From positions 1 through 26,900 of the forward strand of contig JAPTJF010000630.1 in NCBI GenBank assembly GCA_029339195.1: a DNA stretch of 26,900 nucleotides. The letters are read 5' to 3'. This DNA comes from Micractinium sp. NFX-FRZ. Lineage: Eukaryota > Chlorophyta > Trebouxiophyceae > Chlorellales > Chlorellaceae. The notes under the pieces were generated by a model, which searched no databases, had not been told where the DNA came from, and was given only the letters and a program-made list of their open reading frames with translations. Below are positions 9,039 to 18,547 of this stretch, one piece after another. Each line of letters opens with the position of its first letter. The stretch's first letter is position 1. Position numbers and translations under genes: made by a program.

Positions 9039-12000
9039 ATGACGGAGTTGGACCCGAACTTCTCATTCGACTTTGGGGGAGGTGCCGACGAGGCACAGGC
9101 GCCCTGGGAGTTTGGAGGTGAGACATGCATTCACATGCACGCCGCCTTTGGGCGTGCAGAGGGTCGGAGGGTGGAGCAGTGATATGTAGCAGTGCATGGC
9201 ATGTGCGAGAACGGCTCGCAACCTCTACCTTCGGACCTGCCGCCGCTGCCGCCAGCCGCCGCCACCGCGTGCCGCCTGCTGTAGCTGCCTCAGCACTGCT
9301 CGCTATCCGTGCCATTGCTGCAGGGGCGCTGGAACAGGCAGAGAAGGATGGCGCCGGGGCCAGCAACGCCACTAGCATCGATTACAAGATTGCACAGCAG
9401 CTGGCGCGCAACAAGCGGCCAGCCAAGGCAGCGCCGCAGGCGGGCAAGGTGCGGGAGATGGGAGGCTCGGGCTGGTGCCGGAACACGTTTGTTGCTGTGC
9501 TTGAAGTCAATTGCTCTTTCTTGGCATTAAAAGCCATGCAGGCGGCTTCACAACAGTGCCGAATTGTTGTATTGATGTGCTCCGCAGCTGAGCCGCCCAC
9601 CACCCCATGTATTCCCCGTGTGCAGGGCCTGCGTGGGCGGCAGCAGCAGGCGGCAGCTGCCAGCAGTGATAGCGACGAGGAGGAGCAGGGGGTGGGGTCC
9701 AGCAGTGATGAAGAAGAGGATGATTCGGATGCCCCGCTGCCGGGGGAGCTAGATGATGACGAGGACGATTCGGAGGAGGAGGATGCTGACGTGGACCTGG
9801 AGGGCGCTGAGCTGGCGGGCGCCAGCTCAGACGAGGAGGAGGAGGGCAGCGAGGAGGAGCAGGAGGAGGAGGCAGAGGAGGAGGACGACGATAGTGAGGA
9901 TGAGATTGCAAAGGCGGGCATGGAGCTGGACAGCGATGAGCTGCAGACGAGTGATGAGGAGGAGGAAGAGGAGGAGGCACAGGAGGAGGAGGAGCGGCCG
10001 CAGCCGGCAGCAGGCAAGCGCAAGCGCGAGGCAGAGGCAGCGGCAGCGGCGGCAAAGCCACGGCGGGGCGCTGCTGGGGCCGCCGACGGCGGCGGCGAGG
10101 CGCAGCGGCAGCAGCAGGAGCAGGCGGGGGCGGGCGGCAAGAAGCAGAAGGGCGGCGGCTTCTTTGACGCCACCCCCAAGGAGACACGCTTCTCTGCCAA
10201 GGTGCGCGCTGAGCTGGCGGCGCTGCGCCGGCTGTGCTGAGCTGGCGGCGCCGAAGCGGGCTGCCGGAGCAGGCGGGGCACAGGAGCTGGCCCGGCAGGG
10301 CATATGCCCGAGTTGGCTGAGAGCAGCCCAGCCCGGGAGCGCAGTGCCCCGGCCCGCCCTGCCAGGTTTTCACCCCAGCCACAACTGCCGCTGCTGCCGC
10401 TGCCACACGTCCCGACCTCCCTCACCTCTCCCCCGCCCGCTGTCGCTGCCGCAGAGCTTTGAGGACCTCCACCTCTCCCGCCCGCTGCTCAAGGCCTGCC
10501 AGGCGCTGGGCTACACCCACCCCACGCCCATCCAGGCGGCCTGCATCCCTCTAGCCCTGGCGGGGCGGGACATCAGCGGCAGTGCCGTCACCGGCAGCGG
10601 CAAGACCGCCGCCTTCAGCCTGCCCTGCCTGGAGCGCCTGCTGCATAGGTGGGCCATGGGTGCTGCTGGTGGGGCGGCTGAGGGCAGAAGAGGGTGGGCA
10701 GGGGACTGCTCAGGGTCGGGAGGGCGGGCCTGCTGCACAGGTAGGCCTGGGGTGCTGCTGCTTGGAGTGCTAAGACGATGATGCTGGATTGATGCGACTG
10801 TGGAGGGCAGGGGATTGGTAAGGGCAGGGGACTGCTGAGTGTGCGCGACCACTCGGCATTGGGCTGCTCACAAAGGGCACTGTCAAGGGCAGGAGGCTGC
10901 TCAGTAAGGGACGCTTGTGGGCTGTGGACTGCTCAGCAGGGCATTGCTAAGGGCAGGGCACTGCTCAACAGGGCATTGCCAAGCAAGGCAGGGTGGGCAG
11001 GCAGCGGGAGCCTCGCAGCGGTGCACAGCCGAGCAGCAGGCGGGGTGGGGAGCGCAGCGGCGGCGCACGGGGCAGCAAGCATGGGCTGAGCAGGCACCCC
11101 CATGTCTGTGGAGGCAGCTGCAGCCGCGGCACGTCTGCGAGCCCCTTGCAGTGTGCCCCCTTCTCGGCCTGCTAAGTTGTGTTGCACCTGCCCCTGCCTG
11201 GTCCCCCGCAGGAACAAGCGCATGGCTGCCACCCCGTGTGTGTGTTGCATTGCACCTGCTTGTTGACGTTGTGTTGCATTGCACCCGCCCCTGCCTGGTC
11301 CCCTGCAGGAACAAGCGCATGGCTGCCACGTATGTGCTGGTGCTGACGCCCGTGCGCGAGCTGGCAGTGCAGGCAAGCGGGGCGGGGCGCAGGGCAGGCA
11401 GGCAGGCGGGCGGGCAGGCCAGTGGGCGGCAAAGCGGAGCGTGCCTGGGCTGGGGTGCGCTGCCAGGCAGGCGGGGCGGTGCGGGGCAGGCAGGCAAGCA
11501 GACGATGTCAGCTGGGCACCCCCCCGGTATTCTGGGGCCAGCGGCCCCTGATGCAACCCTTGTGCGCAATCACTCCTTCTCTTCCAAATAAGCTGGCCTC
11601 CCGCTGCTTCCGCCTCCCTGCCTTCCTCACACATTGAGACTCTCCACTCTCCACCCCCACCCGCACCCCCTCCACTCCCTCCCACCACCCCCTCAGGTGC
11701 ACAGCATGATTCAAAGGCTTGCGCAGTTCACCAACACCAACAGGCTGGCCTCCTCCTCCTGCATCTGATCCTCCTCCTCCTCCTCCTGGCCTCCTCCTGC
11801 ATCTGATCCTCGCTGCCCTTCTCCCACAGGCATCAAGACTCTCCACCCCCGCCCCGCCCTCCCCGCAAGTACTTAGCCGCCCCTTTTCAGTACCAAACAG
11901 AAGTGAGGCAGCAGCCTCACATCTTCTTTCTAGAGTTTGAAGAAACAAAGTTGCCGCACCCCACCCCGCAGGTGCACAGCATGATCCAGAGGCTGGCGCA

Positions 12001-15000
12001 GTTCACGGATATCCGTGCCGCCCTGGTAGTGGGCGGGCTGAGCCTGCAGGCGCAGGCGGCGGCGCTGCGGGAGTCGCCCGAAATCGTGGTGGCCACGCCG
12101 GTGAGCAGCGGTGTGAGAGGGAGCAGAGGCGGGGCTGATGTGTGCGGGTGGTTGAGGCAGGCGCTGCAGGAGGCTGGGGGCTGCTGTGCGCATGCTTCAG
12201 GCAGGCGCTACGGCGGCAGTCGGGCTCTGTACTGTACCATGCCGGTGCGCAGTTTTGCACCGGCTGTGCCCCCAAGACTTCTCTCAGCACCTATCCCTCA
12301 TCCTACCTGACTTGCTCGCCACCCCCGCACTGCTCATGATCGACCACCTGCGCAACACACAGTCTGTGGGGCCTGAGGCATTGTCCACCCTTCCCAACAC
12401 CTGTCACCTCTGCTGTGTTCCCGCCACCCCCGCAGGCCGCATGATTGACCACTACATGAAGCAACACACAGTCTGTTGGGCTGCAGGTTGTACCTGCCCT
12501 TTCCAACACCCGTCGCCTCTCTTTTCCACCCCTGCAGGGCCGCATGATTGACCACCTGCGCAACACGCAGTCTGTGGGGCTGGAAGACCTGGCAGTGCTT
12601 ATCCTGGATGAGGCCGACCGCCTGCTGGAGATGGGGTTTGCCGAGGAGGTGGGTGGGCGGGCCCTTTGCTAATCATGATAACTGTCTGGTTGTGTTTGAT
12701 TTGTTGAGATTGAGATTGAGATTGGATGAGGCGGACCGCCTGCTGGCGATGGGGTTTGCAGAGGAGGCTAGGATGGGACCCTTGTTGGTTGGAATTCATT
12801 GGTTGTGACTTGATTCTCGATGCTGGCCCGTGGGGTTGGCTGTTTGGATGGTGGTGGGGTTGCGGAGCAGCTGTCATGCGAGCAGCTCGCAGCTTGCCGC
12901 GTGGCCGCACGCTCTGTGTGCTGCCAAACGCACCGCCTCCCACGCAGGTGGCCTGGCCCTCCACCTCTCATCCCACCTCCCCTCTCACCACCGTCGCCCC
13001 GGCCCGTCTTCTTTGCCCCCTTCCTCCCCCGGCAGATCCGGGAGGTAGTGAAGATGGCGCCGGTGCGCCGCCAGACCATGCTCTTTTCGGCCACCATGAC
13101 TGAGGAGGTGCAGAAGCTGGTGTCGCTAAGCCTGAAGCACCCTGTCAGGTTTGTTGGGGGGAGGAAGAGAGGGAGGGAGGGACGGAAGGGAGGGCACAGG
13201 AGGGCACAGGAGGGCACAGGAGCAGAGCAGAGCAGAGCGGAGCTGCCCCTGCCATGCTGCCCCTGCTGCCTTGCTCCCACCTCTGTGAACCCACTCGCGC
13301 CTGGCCCCCGCTCCACCACGCCCGCCGCCCCGCCGCCGTCCGCCCTATCTCTCCCTGTGCGCAGGCTGGCGGCCGACGCTGCTGCCACAGCCCCGCGGGA
13401 GCTCACGCAGGAGATTGTGCGGCTCAAGGGGGGCCAGGCGGCGCAAAAAGAGGCGGCCCTGCTCAGCCTGTGCAGCCGCTCCTTTGCCGCCGGCCGCACG
13501 ATCATCTTTGCAAAGACCAAGCAGCGCGCGCACAGGTGAGGCGGGCGGTGCACACGTGATTGAGCGAGAAATTGCTCTGTTCCGCTGATTGTCCCGTTGG
13601 CGGGGAGATCCGCATCATTTGATCCCGCGCGCAAGCTCCCGCCGCCCCTGCCGACCCAGCCCGCCACATCCCCGCTGCCTGACGCTGCCGTGCTTTGACA
13701 TCGCATCGCCCGCCCGCCTCGTCCTTGCCGCCCGCCCACGGACCCTCCCTGCCTGCTCTGCTTCCCCTGCCTTCCGCAGGCTGAAGATGCTGTTTGGCCT
13801 GGCGGGCCTTCCCCCCGCGGGCGAGCTGCACGGCGACATGACGCAGGCGGCGCGCCTGGAGTCGTTGGAGCGCTTCAGGAAGGTGAGGGGGCACACCTGG
13901 CAGCAGGCACCTGGTAGCGGGCACCCTCCCTCCCGCCCCGCCCCCTCCTGTTGTGTCATCTGTCCCCTTGTGTCCCCGCCTCTCGTCCCCACACCCACAA
14001 TGTGATCACTTCCGCCCTCAGCCCTCCCCCCGCTCCGCACCTGCGCTTTTCACGAACCACACAAGCGCCTGCACTCTTCACACCCACGTCTGCACTCACA
14101 CAACGCACCCTGTGGACATGCCCGCAGGGCGAGATGGCCTTCCTGCTGGGCACCCCGACATTGGCACCCGTGCTATACCAAGAATAACCCGCCGCTCGTC
14201 ACTGCTCTCACCACAGACCATGCCTGCACTTGTTGTGGCGACGCCTGCAGGGGGAGATGGCCTTCCTGCTGGCCACGGACGTGGCGGCCCGTGGTCTGGA
14301 CATCCTGGGGGTGGAGACGGTCATCAACTTTGACTGCCCCCCGCAGCTGTCCTCGTACCTGCACCGCGTGGGGCGCACGGCGCGTGCGGGCGCCAAGGGG
14401 CGGGCGGTCACGTTCATCGAGGACGGGGACCGGCAGCTGCTGAAGGAGGTGAGCGTGGTGTGTGTTTCACCTCGTAGAAACCGTACTGGATGTGGGCGGT
14501 GATGTGCGTTGAGGAAGGGGGCAGGTAGCTGCCTGAAAGAGGTGAGCGTGGTTTGTTTTACTGCCTGGATCCGTACTGAATAGATGTAATGGAAAGCGTC
14601 TTGGGCAGGTGAGGCGGGGGTGTGTACTGAGGATGGGGGCAGGCAGCTAGCTGCTGAAGGAGGCAACATGGTGGCAGGGCGGGAGCGAGAGTGGGACGGG
14701 AGCACACACGCACATGAGCTGCATGCTGGGCCCTTCAGTAGTGGCGGGCCTGCACTCGCCTCTGTGCCCCACTGCGGCAGCCGATCCCGGCTAGCATTCC
14801 GCTCCCCGCCCACCGCCCTGCCTGCCCCCTGCTGTGCGTGCTGTGCGCCGCCGCCGCTGCCGCAGGTCATCAAGCGCACGGGTGTGCAGATGCAGCAGCG
14901 GCAGGCGGTGCAGGCGGCGGTGGACAGCTGGCAGGCCAAGCTGGAGCGGCTGGAGCCGCAGGTGGGTGCTGTGGCTGTGCTGTTGTGCTTGTGATGTATT

Positions 15001-17472
15001 CCTTGTGTTGTATCGCTTGTGTTGCTTTGGTGCCGGTGTGTTGCCCCAGGTGGAAGCGAAGGCCGTGTCGAGCGAGCGCTGGGCCCACCACACACCTGCA
15101 GCCTGCCACTTACTCCTTTTCTCAGTGCTGTCTGCTGACCATATTTTCTTGGATCATCCTCCCCCTGCCCTGCCCCGCCCCGCAGGTGGAGGCCATCATC
15201 TGGGAGGAGCGGGAGGAGCGGGCGCTGCGCAAGGCGGAGATGGAGGCGCAAAAGGTGGGCATGGGGGGAGGTGGGGGAGGGGCTGGGAAGAGGAGGGACA
15301 TGAAGGCGGCACAGGTGGGGTCGAGGGGGAGAGGGGGTGGGGGTGGGGGTGAAAGAGGAGAGGAGGGAGACGCAGACAGGAAGCGGCAGTTCACTTGTTG
15401 GGCCGGGCAGGGTCTGTGTTCCTTGTTTTGTTGGTTTCCAGCGACCGGCAGCCCCCCGGCGCCGCCCCACCCGCGCCTGCTCCTGCCCTCCGGGACCCCA
15501 CACCACCCCACCATCCCACCCTTGGCCCCTCCTCTTCCCGGCATGTGGGGAGGGGGGGATGCAAGCACAGAAAAATGGGGTGGGCCCGACCCCCCACCCG
15601 TGCCTGATCCTGCCCGTCACCGCTGCCCCCCTGCCCCCTCCCTGTCCCACTCCTCCTCCTCCTCCCCTTCCTGCCCGGCCTCAGGCCAGCAACATGTTGG
15701 AGCACGAGGACGAGATCATGGCGCGCCCCGCCCGCACCTGGTTCCAAACCGAGAAGCAGAAGAAGGAGCTGGCGGTGCGCGCCAAGGAGGCGGCGGAGCA
15801 CGGTGCGCCTGTGTGTGTGTGTGTGTGTTTTCTACCTCTCATGCTTGCATGGCATCCTTGCATGGCTGTGCTGGGGTGGGGTATGCTGGATGCATGGAAG
15901 GGCACGGCAGGGCTCCACTGCTTGGAAGCGGCAGCGACCAGTGGCATGCGATGACGGTGGCGGCAGGGAGGGCGGCTCCGAGCCGAGGGGAAACGTTGGT
16001 CCTTCCTTTCTGCTGCTGTTGCTGCCGCCGCTTTGGTATCATGTTGCAGGCACGGGTGACGACGGCGACGACTTGGCCAACTGCTTTGTGGTTCGATTCT
16101 GAGTGCTTTCTGGCACGGACGGCGACGGACGATGGCATTGCTGACACTGCCGACCTAACTTTAGCTGTGTGATTCACATGTTGCAGGTGAGGACGACGAC
16201 GGCGACAACATGACCAACCAGCAGAAGAAGAACAAGTTCAAGAACGAGCGGCGGGCGGAGCAGAAGCAGGCGCGGGCCAAGGAGGCGGCCAAGCGCAAGA
16301 AGAACAACCCACTGATGGAGGTGGGTGGGGTGGGGGGTTGGGGTAGGGGGTGGGGGTTAGGCAGTGGCTGCGTTGAAGTGCAGTGAATGCAGCAAACCGA
16401 CACGGTGAGGGGTGGGGGAGCATGAACCCGCCGGCAGCTGCAAGGTAGATGTTGGGGTGGAAACTGCTCCCTCGGCCGCACACCTGCCTGGCCATCAGCT
16501 ACTTACCTGGTTGCCCAGCCCCTTCTGTCCTCTCGCTGTGCCTGCCTCTGCAGGAGACGGCGGGGGTGAGCCGTTCCATCCGGGCGGTCAAGGCCAAGGA
16601 GCAGCAGCTGCGGTTGGAGGGGATGACGGGCGGCAAGGCGGGCAAAGCGGCGGCCTCCATTGTGTCGGGGGTGAAGAAGAAGAAGCCGAAGAAGAAGGTG
16701 GGCGGAGGGGAGGAGGCTGGTGACGCACTTTCGTGTGTGTGAGGGTGGGGCAGAGTGACGAGCTGTTCAGGACAGTCTTGCTTGTGCTGTGCGAAGGGCA
16801 GGAGGGGAGGACGCTGGTGGCGCACTCGTGTGTGTGTGTGAGGGGTGGCGGGGTGAGGGCGATGGGGCAGGAGAGGGTCGAGGAGAAGGCGGCGAGATGG
16901 AAGGAGGCGACAGCACACAGATGAATGGGTGGGGGGACTGACTGGGGCGCGGCAAGGGGGGACCTCTCCCCTTCCTGTCGCTGTCGCAACCCTGCCTCCC
17001 CGCTCCCAAGCTCCCCCACCCGCCTCCCTCCCCCTCCAAACCTGCTCTCCCCTGACTCCCCTGCTTACCAATGTTCTCACCCCGCAGGCCAAGGAGGGCG
17101 GCGATGGCGAGCTGTTCAGCAGCGGGGACGGCCTGCAGCCCAGCAACGCCGCAGCGCCCAGCAAGGTGTATGCGGGCGGCGCACGCAGCGGCAAGCTCAA
17201 GGTAAGCGGGCGCTGTAGTGGGAACAGACAAATGGGATCAGGTGCAGCACCAAGTGTATGCTAGCGCCGATTGGCGGTGCAGTGGGAGTGGGCCTGCCTC
17301 ACATTCTGCCTCAGCCTTCGGTGTGTTCAATCATTGTTGTTGATTGGTATCTCCCCCCACTTGCCTGCAGGTGCCCAGCAAGGGCAAGAGCAAGACGGAG
17401 ATGAACCGCGTGAAGCGGGGGGGCAAGGGGAAGCATGGCTTCAAGAGCAAGGCCAAGCACAAGCGGCGGTAG
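9039..17472 (+). CDS. DDX27/Drs1-type DEAD-box RNA helicase (18 exons)
   Basis: Exons are 9039-9117, 9324-9448, 9626-10201, 10455-10648, 11309-11372, 11972-12100, 12538-12648, 13036-13148, 13365-13535, 13780-13882, 14251-14448, 14866-14961, 15186-15254, 15685-15802, 16187-16320, 16554-16697, 17088-17201 and 17371-17472. All phases close and the product is 879 aa. Order: acidic Asp/Glu/Ser-rich N-terminus (about 80-185), Q-motif with PTPIQ (283-287), motif I AVTGSGKT (304-311), Ia-like TPVRELA, DEAD (413-416), SAT (444-446), [10 protein letters not shown] (563-572), [10 protein letters not shown] (593-602), then a long Lys/Arg-rich tail. [11 protein letters not shown] (from 693) and the C-terminal [12 protein letters not shown] are hallmarks of the DDX27/yeast Drs1/plant RH28 group. 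That group acts in the nucleolus in 60S subunit assembly. Motif Ia has Val where PTREL helicases have Thr. The intron after exon 5 starts with GC. Confidence 0.93.
10640..10770. repeat. Copy of the donor edge of helicase exon 4
   Basis: The exon 4 end and first intron bases (cctgctgcataggtgggcc, from 10638) recur at about 10729 as cctgctgcacaggtaggcc, followed in both places by a related GGTGCTGCTG tract. The donor GT is kept. Offset is about 91 bp. Confidence 0.75.
10790..10990. repeat. Irregular minisatellite-like tract in helicase intron 4
   Basis: Motifs of the type AAGGGCAGGnnACTGCTCA and CAGGGCATTGC recur about six times, for example at 10819, 10870, 10920 and 10950. Spacing is irregular at about 30-50 bp. 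The sequence is non-coding and lies between exons 4 and 5. Confidence 0.6.
11191..11335. repeat. Near-identical copy of the acceptor edge of helicase exon 5
   Basis: Bases 11191-11235 repeat 11279-11323 with very few differences, including the polypyrimidine tract, the CAG acceptor and the codons for NKRMAAT. The copies diverge sharply after that. Period is 88 bp. This looks like one of the youngest exon-edge copies in the window. Confidence 0.85.
11580..11860. repeat. Copied exon 6 start plus duplicated intron text in the helicase gene
   Basis: Bases 11697-11731 copy the beginning of exon 6 (11972-12006) with its acceptor context, 275 bp upstream. The flanking intron is itself duplicated. 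CTGGCCTCC...TGCATCTGATCC occurs twice within 11744-11815, and AGACTCTCCAC...CCCGC occurs at about 11637 and 11836. Confidence 0.7.
12325..12595. repeat. Three copies of the acceptor edge of helicase exon 7
   Basis: The real exon starts at 12538 with [14 protein letters not shown]. Diverged copies occupy about 12425-12480, where [12 protein letters not shown] is still readable, and about 12333-12382 ([12 protein letters not shown]). Spacing is about 100-105 bp. The nearer copy has lost one G at the acceptor, which shifts its frame. Confidence 0.82.
12712..12772. repeat. Intronic copy of the DEAD-box motif region (helicase exon 7 donor edge)
   Basis: About 50 bases repeat the exon 7 end at 12603-12652 with about 90% identity and still encode [14 protein letters not shown]. 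The donor has changed from GAG-GTGGGT to GAG-GCTAGG, so the copied splice site looks dead. Offset is about 115 bp. Confidence 0.85.
14115..14170. repeat. Copy of the acceptor edge of helicase exon 11
   Basis: The real exon starts at 14251 ([10 protein letters not shown]). A copy begins at 14128 after a CAG and encodes [10 protein letters not shown] before diverging. Offset is 123 bp. If the copied acceptor were used, the frame would stop at about 14187. Confidence 0.8.
14415..14680. repeat. Three copies of the donor edge of helicase exon 11
   Basis: The real exon end ([10 protein letters not shown], donor at 14449) and its first intron bases recur at about 14500-14580 and 14622-14675. The first copy keeps GAAAGAGGTGAGCGTGGTTTG and a related CCGTACTG tail. 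The second keeps GAGGATGGGGGCAGGCAGCTAG in place of the donor. Confidence 0.78.
15808..15829. repeat. TG dinucleotide microsatellite
   Basis: A near-perfect TG run just inside the intron after helicase exon 14. Similar short TG or AC runs occur at about 2684-2700 and 19474-19494. Confidence 0.9.
16041..16215. repeat. Copy of the acceptor edge of helicase exon 15
   Basis: Bases 16041-16080 (atgttgcag followed by a GACGACGGCGACGAC run) repeat 16178-16214, the true acceptor and start of exon 15. Offset is about 136 bp. The copied acceptor remains AG. It is in phase with exon 14 and would read 17 codons to a stop at about 16100. Confidence 0.72.
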
Positions 17473-17763
17473 AAGCCGGGCTTCAGCTCCGCTCGGTCCG
17501 GCACAGTTGTCGGGCGATGACTGGGCGCTAGCGTGTCTTGGCACGATCGGCTCGGGCTGGGCTGGCGATAGCCTGCACGGCGGCGGCGGCGGCGGCAACG
17601 GTGCTGCTCTGCCCCTGCCCCTGCCCCTGCGCTGCCCCTGCCCTGCACACTACGGTTGACGAGACTGTGTTATTAACTGGCTGGCTGGCTGGCTCACCAC
17701 TCACTGGTGATTGATTTGAACACCACAGTGCATTCGTGGGCAGGGAACTGCTCCTACAGGCTG

Positions 17764-17781
17764 TTACAGAGAGTTCTTACA
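17764..17781 (-). terminator. Two TGTAA pentamers, candidate poly(A) signals for the dehydrogenase gene
   Basis: On the minus strand TGTAA occurs at 17781-17777 and again at 17768-17764. Two copies only 13 bases apart make chance less likely. They lie about 770 nt downstream of the stop at 18548, which would mean a long 3' UTR. Confidence 0.35.
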
Positions 17782-18320
17782 GAGTGGGATGAGTGATGCT
17801 GGGAGGGGGTATGTATCAAGCATTGAGGCATGCATGGGGGCAGGAGAGGTCGGAAAACCGCAACAGAGGATGAGGGGGAGAGGGCGTCTGGCGAGCGGGG
17901 GGCGGACGGGCGCTGTACAGATCGATGCAGGCAGGAAGGGCTGCGCATCAGTGGTGGCGGTGGTACACCCATGTGCGTGGGGAAAGCGGCATGTATATGG
18001 CGCAGGCGAAAACTGTGAGCTAACATCAATCGGAGGAGTGGGCACAGCACAGTGCGGAGCAGCCGAAAACTCTCCAGGGAAAACCGGTCGTTCTGAAGTG
18101 AGGCCGGCATGGCCAGCCAGGCAAGATGCAGAGATGTACAGGGGAACAGGCAGGCAGGCAGGTGGTACAATCGGCGCTAACCCAGTCTACAGGTGGGGGT
18201 GGTACACAGCCGGTCGGGGCTGGGGGGCAGGTGTTGCGTCCAGAGGCATCGGCCTTCAGAAGCACGCTCGCATGTGCATAACTCGCAGTAATGGCATGCA
18301 GGGCCACTGAAAGCGCCTTC

Positions 18321-18411
18321 TTGGGTCAGGTGGATCACTCAGGGCGCTTCGTTGGGTCGCGTGGGTCACTAAGGTGCCGGTTTGGGTTGCATGGGTCACT
18401 CGGGGCAAAGT
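18321..18411. repeat. Three tandem copies of a 30-31 bp unit
   Basis: Units start at 18321, 18352 and 18382. Each reads TTGGGT(C/T)nnn(T/A)GG(A/G)TCACT followed by a GGGGC-type end. Differences are scattered, so this is an old small tandem repeat in the intergenic 3' region. Confidence 0.75.
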
Positions 18412-18547
18412 GTTGCTGTTGGGAGGCTCGCTTGGGGCGCCAGTTTGAGCCAGCTTCTGGCACAGCCGGGGCGCCGACAGTGACCGGCTGACTTGTGCTG
18501 ACGAGTAGTCAGGCCTCATGAATTCATGAATTCATTTTTCGAAGCAG

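Larger units (their letters stand above)
17473..18547. other. Convergent 3' region between helicase and isovaleryl-CoA dehydrogenase genes
   Basis: Both neighbours end into this 1.1-kb stretch, so it should hold the two 3' UTRs. It starts with GC-rich CGG and CCCTG repeats (17577-17645) and a CTGG run (about 17672-17692), then becomes more mixed. A 173-codon open frame at 17789-18310 (+) lacks the high third-position GC of the real exons and resembles nothing known, so I do not call it a gene. A threefold tandem repeat lies at 18321-18411, and CATGAATTCATGAATTCAT lies near 18518-18536. Confidence 0.5.

Noticed and set aside
9125..10240. Reading exons 2-3 of the helicase as one uninterrupted 371-codon gene
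   Set aside because: It includes two stretches with clear splice signals and non-coding composition and ends in an intron. The spliced model joins in phase to the helicase core.
9382..10425. 347-codon minus-strand frame, very Ser-rich
   Set aside because: It is antisense to the Asp/Glu-rich region of the helicase. GAG/GAC/GAT codons read backwards give Ser and Leu runs.
14208..15650. 480-codon minus-strand open frame across helicase exons and introns
   Set aside because: It is the antisense shadow of GC-rich plus-strand exons 11-13 and long introns, has no domain character, and conflicts with strongly conserved helicase motifs on the other strand.
17789..18310. 173-codon plus-strand frame between helicase and dehydrogenase
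   Set aside because: Third-position GC is low compared with real exons, there is no motif, and it lies in the shared 3' region.
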